NCBI GenBank assembly: GCA_018623405.1
Contig: JAAZVO010000034.1
Location: 1-16,234 of the forward strand
DNA: 16,234 nucleotides
Source of the DNA: Crocinitomicaceae bacterium
GTDB taxonomy: Bacteria > Bacteroidota > Bacteroidia > Flavobacteriales_G > Salibacteraceae
Reading direction: 5' to 3'
Below are positions 14,655 through 16,234 of this stretch, one piece after another (position 1 is the stretch's first letter; the number at the start of each line of letters is the position of its first letter). Under the pieces are notes generated by a model. It ran no database searches and was not told where the DNA came from. It saw nothing but the letters and a program-made list of their open reading frames with translations. The position numbers and the translations under genes are program-made.

Positions 14655-15665
14655 ATGAGGGGTTTGAAATTATTTACATACACATTGAGTCTTCAAAAAA
14701 TTTGGAATTGGTGGTTGTTGTTTTTTAGTTTTCACCTTTCAAAGATTCTTAAAAGGCCATTAGTTTGGGGAAAACCTGCAAGCCTTTCTATAGAGCCAAC
14801 AACAGCCTGTAATCTACGCTGCCCTGAATGCCCTAGTGGTTTAAGAAGTTTTACCAGACCAACAGGAAACTTGCAACAACAGGTTTTTGAAAATATTATT
14901 TCCCAAACTCACAAAACACTATCTGCACTTACTTTTTATTTTCAGGGCGAACCCTACATAAACCCCAACTTTTTAGATATGGTAAAAGTGGCAGTAAACC
15001 ACAACGTATTTACCATAACTTCTACAAATGCTCATTTTTTAAATGATGAAAACGCCAAAAGAACTATTGAAAGTGGTTTGCATAGGTTAATTATTTCTAT
15101 TGATGGTACAACACAAAAAACCTATGAGCAATACAGAAAAGAAGGTAGCCTAGAAAAGGTAATTGAAGGAACAAAAAACATTCTCCATTGGCGAAAAAAG
15201 TTGAAAAGCGAAACACCTGAGGTTGTATTTCAATTTTTAGTTGTAAAACCCAACGAGCATCAAATAGATGAGGTAAAAACAATTGCAAAAGAGTTAGGTG
15301 TTGATCAAGTAAATCTTAAAACAGCGCAATTGTATGATTTTGAAAATGGAAACGAGTTAATGCCTACTATTAATAAATACTCTAGGTATAAAAAGAATGC
15401 TGCGGGCAAGTTTGAGTTAAAAAATAAGCTTCTCAACCAATGTTGGCGTATGTGGCGGGGTAGTGTGGTTACTTGGGATGGAAGGGTAGTACCATGTTGT
15501 TTTGATAAAGACGCCCAACATGAAATGGGAAATATCTCGCAAACCTCATTCAATCAAATTTGGAAGAGTCCGCCCTATCAAAATTTCAGAAAGGCATTGC
15601 TTACTTCGCGTAAAGAGATTGACATCTGCAAAAACTGTAGCGAAGGCACAGAGGTGTTTGCCTAA
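14655..15665 (+). CDS. Radical SAM/SPASM-domain enzyme
   Basis: A 336-residue radical SAM protein. The cluster motif CNLRCPEC gives Cys52, Cys56 and Cys59, preceded by LSIEPTTA. A GGEP-like segment (YFQGEPYINPNF, 95-106) and IISIDGTTQKTYEQYR follow the usual barrel order. The C-terminal SPASM region has Cys263, Cys281, Cys282, Cys325 and Cys328, in CWRMWRG, VVPCCFD and DICKNCSEG, enough to ligate at least one auxiliary iron-sulphur cluster. Residues 10-38 form an unusual Trp- and Phe-rich segment (KIWNWWLLFFSF) that may lie on the membrane surface. Such enzymes modify peptides, sugars or cofactors, and no small precursor peptide gene is visible nearby, so the substrate is unknown. It is the last gene of the operon, two bases after the second lipoprotein, and its stop overlaps the convergent kinase gene by four bases. 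Confidence 0.93.
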   Translation: MRGLKLFTYTLSLQKIWNWWLLFFSFHLSKILKRPLVWGKPASLSIEPTTACNLRCPECPSGLRSFTRPTGNLQQQVFENIISQTHKTLSALTFYFQGEPYINPNFLDMVKVAVNHNVFTITSTNAHFLNDENAKRTIESGLHRLIISIDGTTQKTYEQYRKEGSLEKVIEGTKNILHWRKKLKSETPEVVFQFLVVKPNEHQIDEVKTIAKELGVDQVNLKTAQLYDFENGNELMPTINKYSRYKKNAAGKFELKNKLLNQCWRMWRGSVVTWDGRVVPCCFDKDAQHEMGNISQTSFNQIWKSPPYQNFRKALLTSRKEIDICKNCSEGTEVFA

Positions 15666-16198
15666 GGCTTCGGAATTTCTAGTTTAACACAAGTACCTTC
15701 ACCTTCTTCGGAGTCAACCCAAAATTTCCCTCCATTTTCTTTTACAAAGCGATAGGCTTTGGTTAAACCAAATCCACCACCAAAGGTTTTTTTGGCTTCA
15801 GCATTAGAGGCGCGGTAGCCATATTCTACAACTTTCGGTATTTCCTCGTAGGGTATTCCAATACCTGAGTCTTTTACCCTAAATAAAATTTTGGTCTCAG
15901 TTTCTGAAAGTCCCGCGTCAATTGTGCCTCCGGGGTTGGTGTATTTTCTAGCATTTGCAAGTAAATCGCTCATAATATCCACCATAACATCAGGCATAAA
16001 AATATGCTTTCCATCAGCTCCCTTAATTTCAAAATGGATGAGGTAGTCTTTTGGTTCTTTCTCGGCTATGTTATGAATAATTCGGTAGCGACCTTTTGCG
16101 TTTTTCTCAACGGCATTAAAAAACTGGTTAAAGTTTTCATGCAATTCGTCAATTAAAAAGTTTTGCCATTTAACTCCTTCATTTAACCGCATCGCCAT
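15662..16198 (-). CDS. Sensor-kinase-type HATPase protein, 5' end probably disrupted
   Basis: A 178-residue GHKL ATPase module. The N box is DLLANARKYT (78-87, Asn82), the G1 box KDSGIGIP (109-116, Asp110) and the G2 box GGGFGLTKAYRFV (140-152), so the ATP-binding site looks intact. No HisKA motif of the HExxTP type is present in this part, so as it stands it could not autophosphorylate in the usual way. The ATG at 16198 is the only in-frame start before a TGA at 16223-16225. The codons just upstream (KKAKE) read as a natural helix continuation, and another frame ending at 16183 carries FEVVEK, which would join smoothly if the A6 run at 16209-16214 had one more A. The true gene may therefore extend past the window edge. 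It converges on the radical SAM gene with a four-base overlap of stop codons. Confidence 0.8.
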   Translation of the reverse strand: MAMRLNEGVKWQNFLIDELHENFNQFFNAVEKNAKGRYRIIHNIAEKEPKDYLIHFEIKGADGKHIFMPDVMVDIMSDLLANARKYTNPGGTIDAGLSETETKILFRVKDSGIGIPYEEIPKVVEYGYRASNAEAKKTFGGGFGLTKAYRFVKENGGKFWVDSEEGEGTCVKLEIPKP

Positions 16199-16234
16199 TT
16201 CTTTTGCCTTTTTTCCACCACCTCAAAAATAGAG
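16183..16234 (-). other. Possible 5' coding segment of the kinase in a shifted frame, or end of another gene
   Basis: From the right edge the minus strand is open as SIFEVVEKRQKKWRCG, ending with TAA at 16183-16185 and overlapping the first 16 bases of the kinase frame. The helical FEVVEK stretch runs into an A6 run, and adding one A would fuse it in frame to KAKEMAMRLNEG of the kinase. The alternative is the tail of an unrelated upstream gene that overlaps the kinase start. Only 17 codons are visible, so I cannot decide. Confidence 0.35.

Overview
The window is AT-rich, tightly packed DNA from a member of the Bacteroidota, most likely a flavobacterium-like species. The reasons are: an OmpA protein carrying a choice-of-anchor L domain, MORN-type repeats fused to a TonB C-terminal domain, start sites without Shine-Dalgarno sequences, and TAnnTTTG-type -7 promoter boxes just ahead of several genes. 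There is no rRNA, tRNA, CRISPR array, insertion sequence or phage gene, and no gene-free gap longer than 100 bases.

Layout. (1) Positions 1-2400, minus strand: a small conserved-looking protein (TTG start) followed by sucA, the E1 subunit of 2-oxoglutarate dehydrogenase, cut off by the left edge. (2) 2443-3333, plus strand: a TIGR01777-type nucleotide-sugar-epimerase-like protein, convergent with the next block and only 2 bases from it. (3) 3336-10726, minus strand, six genes in order of transcription: an MMPL/RND-type membrane exporter, rfbA (glucose-1-phosphate thymidylyltransferase), a trans-isoprenyl diphosphate synthase, a secreted choice-of-anchor L/OmpA protein, a DUF985 cupin, and pepT (tripeptidase). 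The first three are nearly contiguous. The OmpA-type gene and pepT each have their own candidate -7 box. (4) 10825-15665, plus strand, one compact operon: a secreted MORN-repeat protein with a TonB C-terminal domain, two paralogous lipoproteins, and a radical SAM/SPASM enzyme. (5) 15662-16234, minus strand: a HATPase-type sensor-kinase module whose 5' part appears to lie in another frame at the right edge.

How the genes fit together. sucA and pepT are housekeeping metabolism. MMPL exporter-rfbA-isoprenyl synthase suggests envelope lipid or glycan precursors, but no rfbBCD or terpene cyclase is visible to fix the pathway. The most novel-looking part is the four-gene plus-strand operon, in which every reading frame overlaps or abuts the next. 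It puts a repeat protein, a tandem pair of TPR-like outer-membrane lipoproteins and a radical SAM enzyme under one apparent transcript, and I recognise no described system with this composition.
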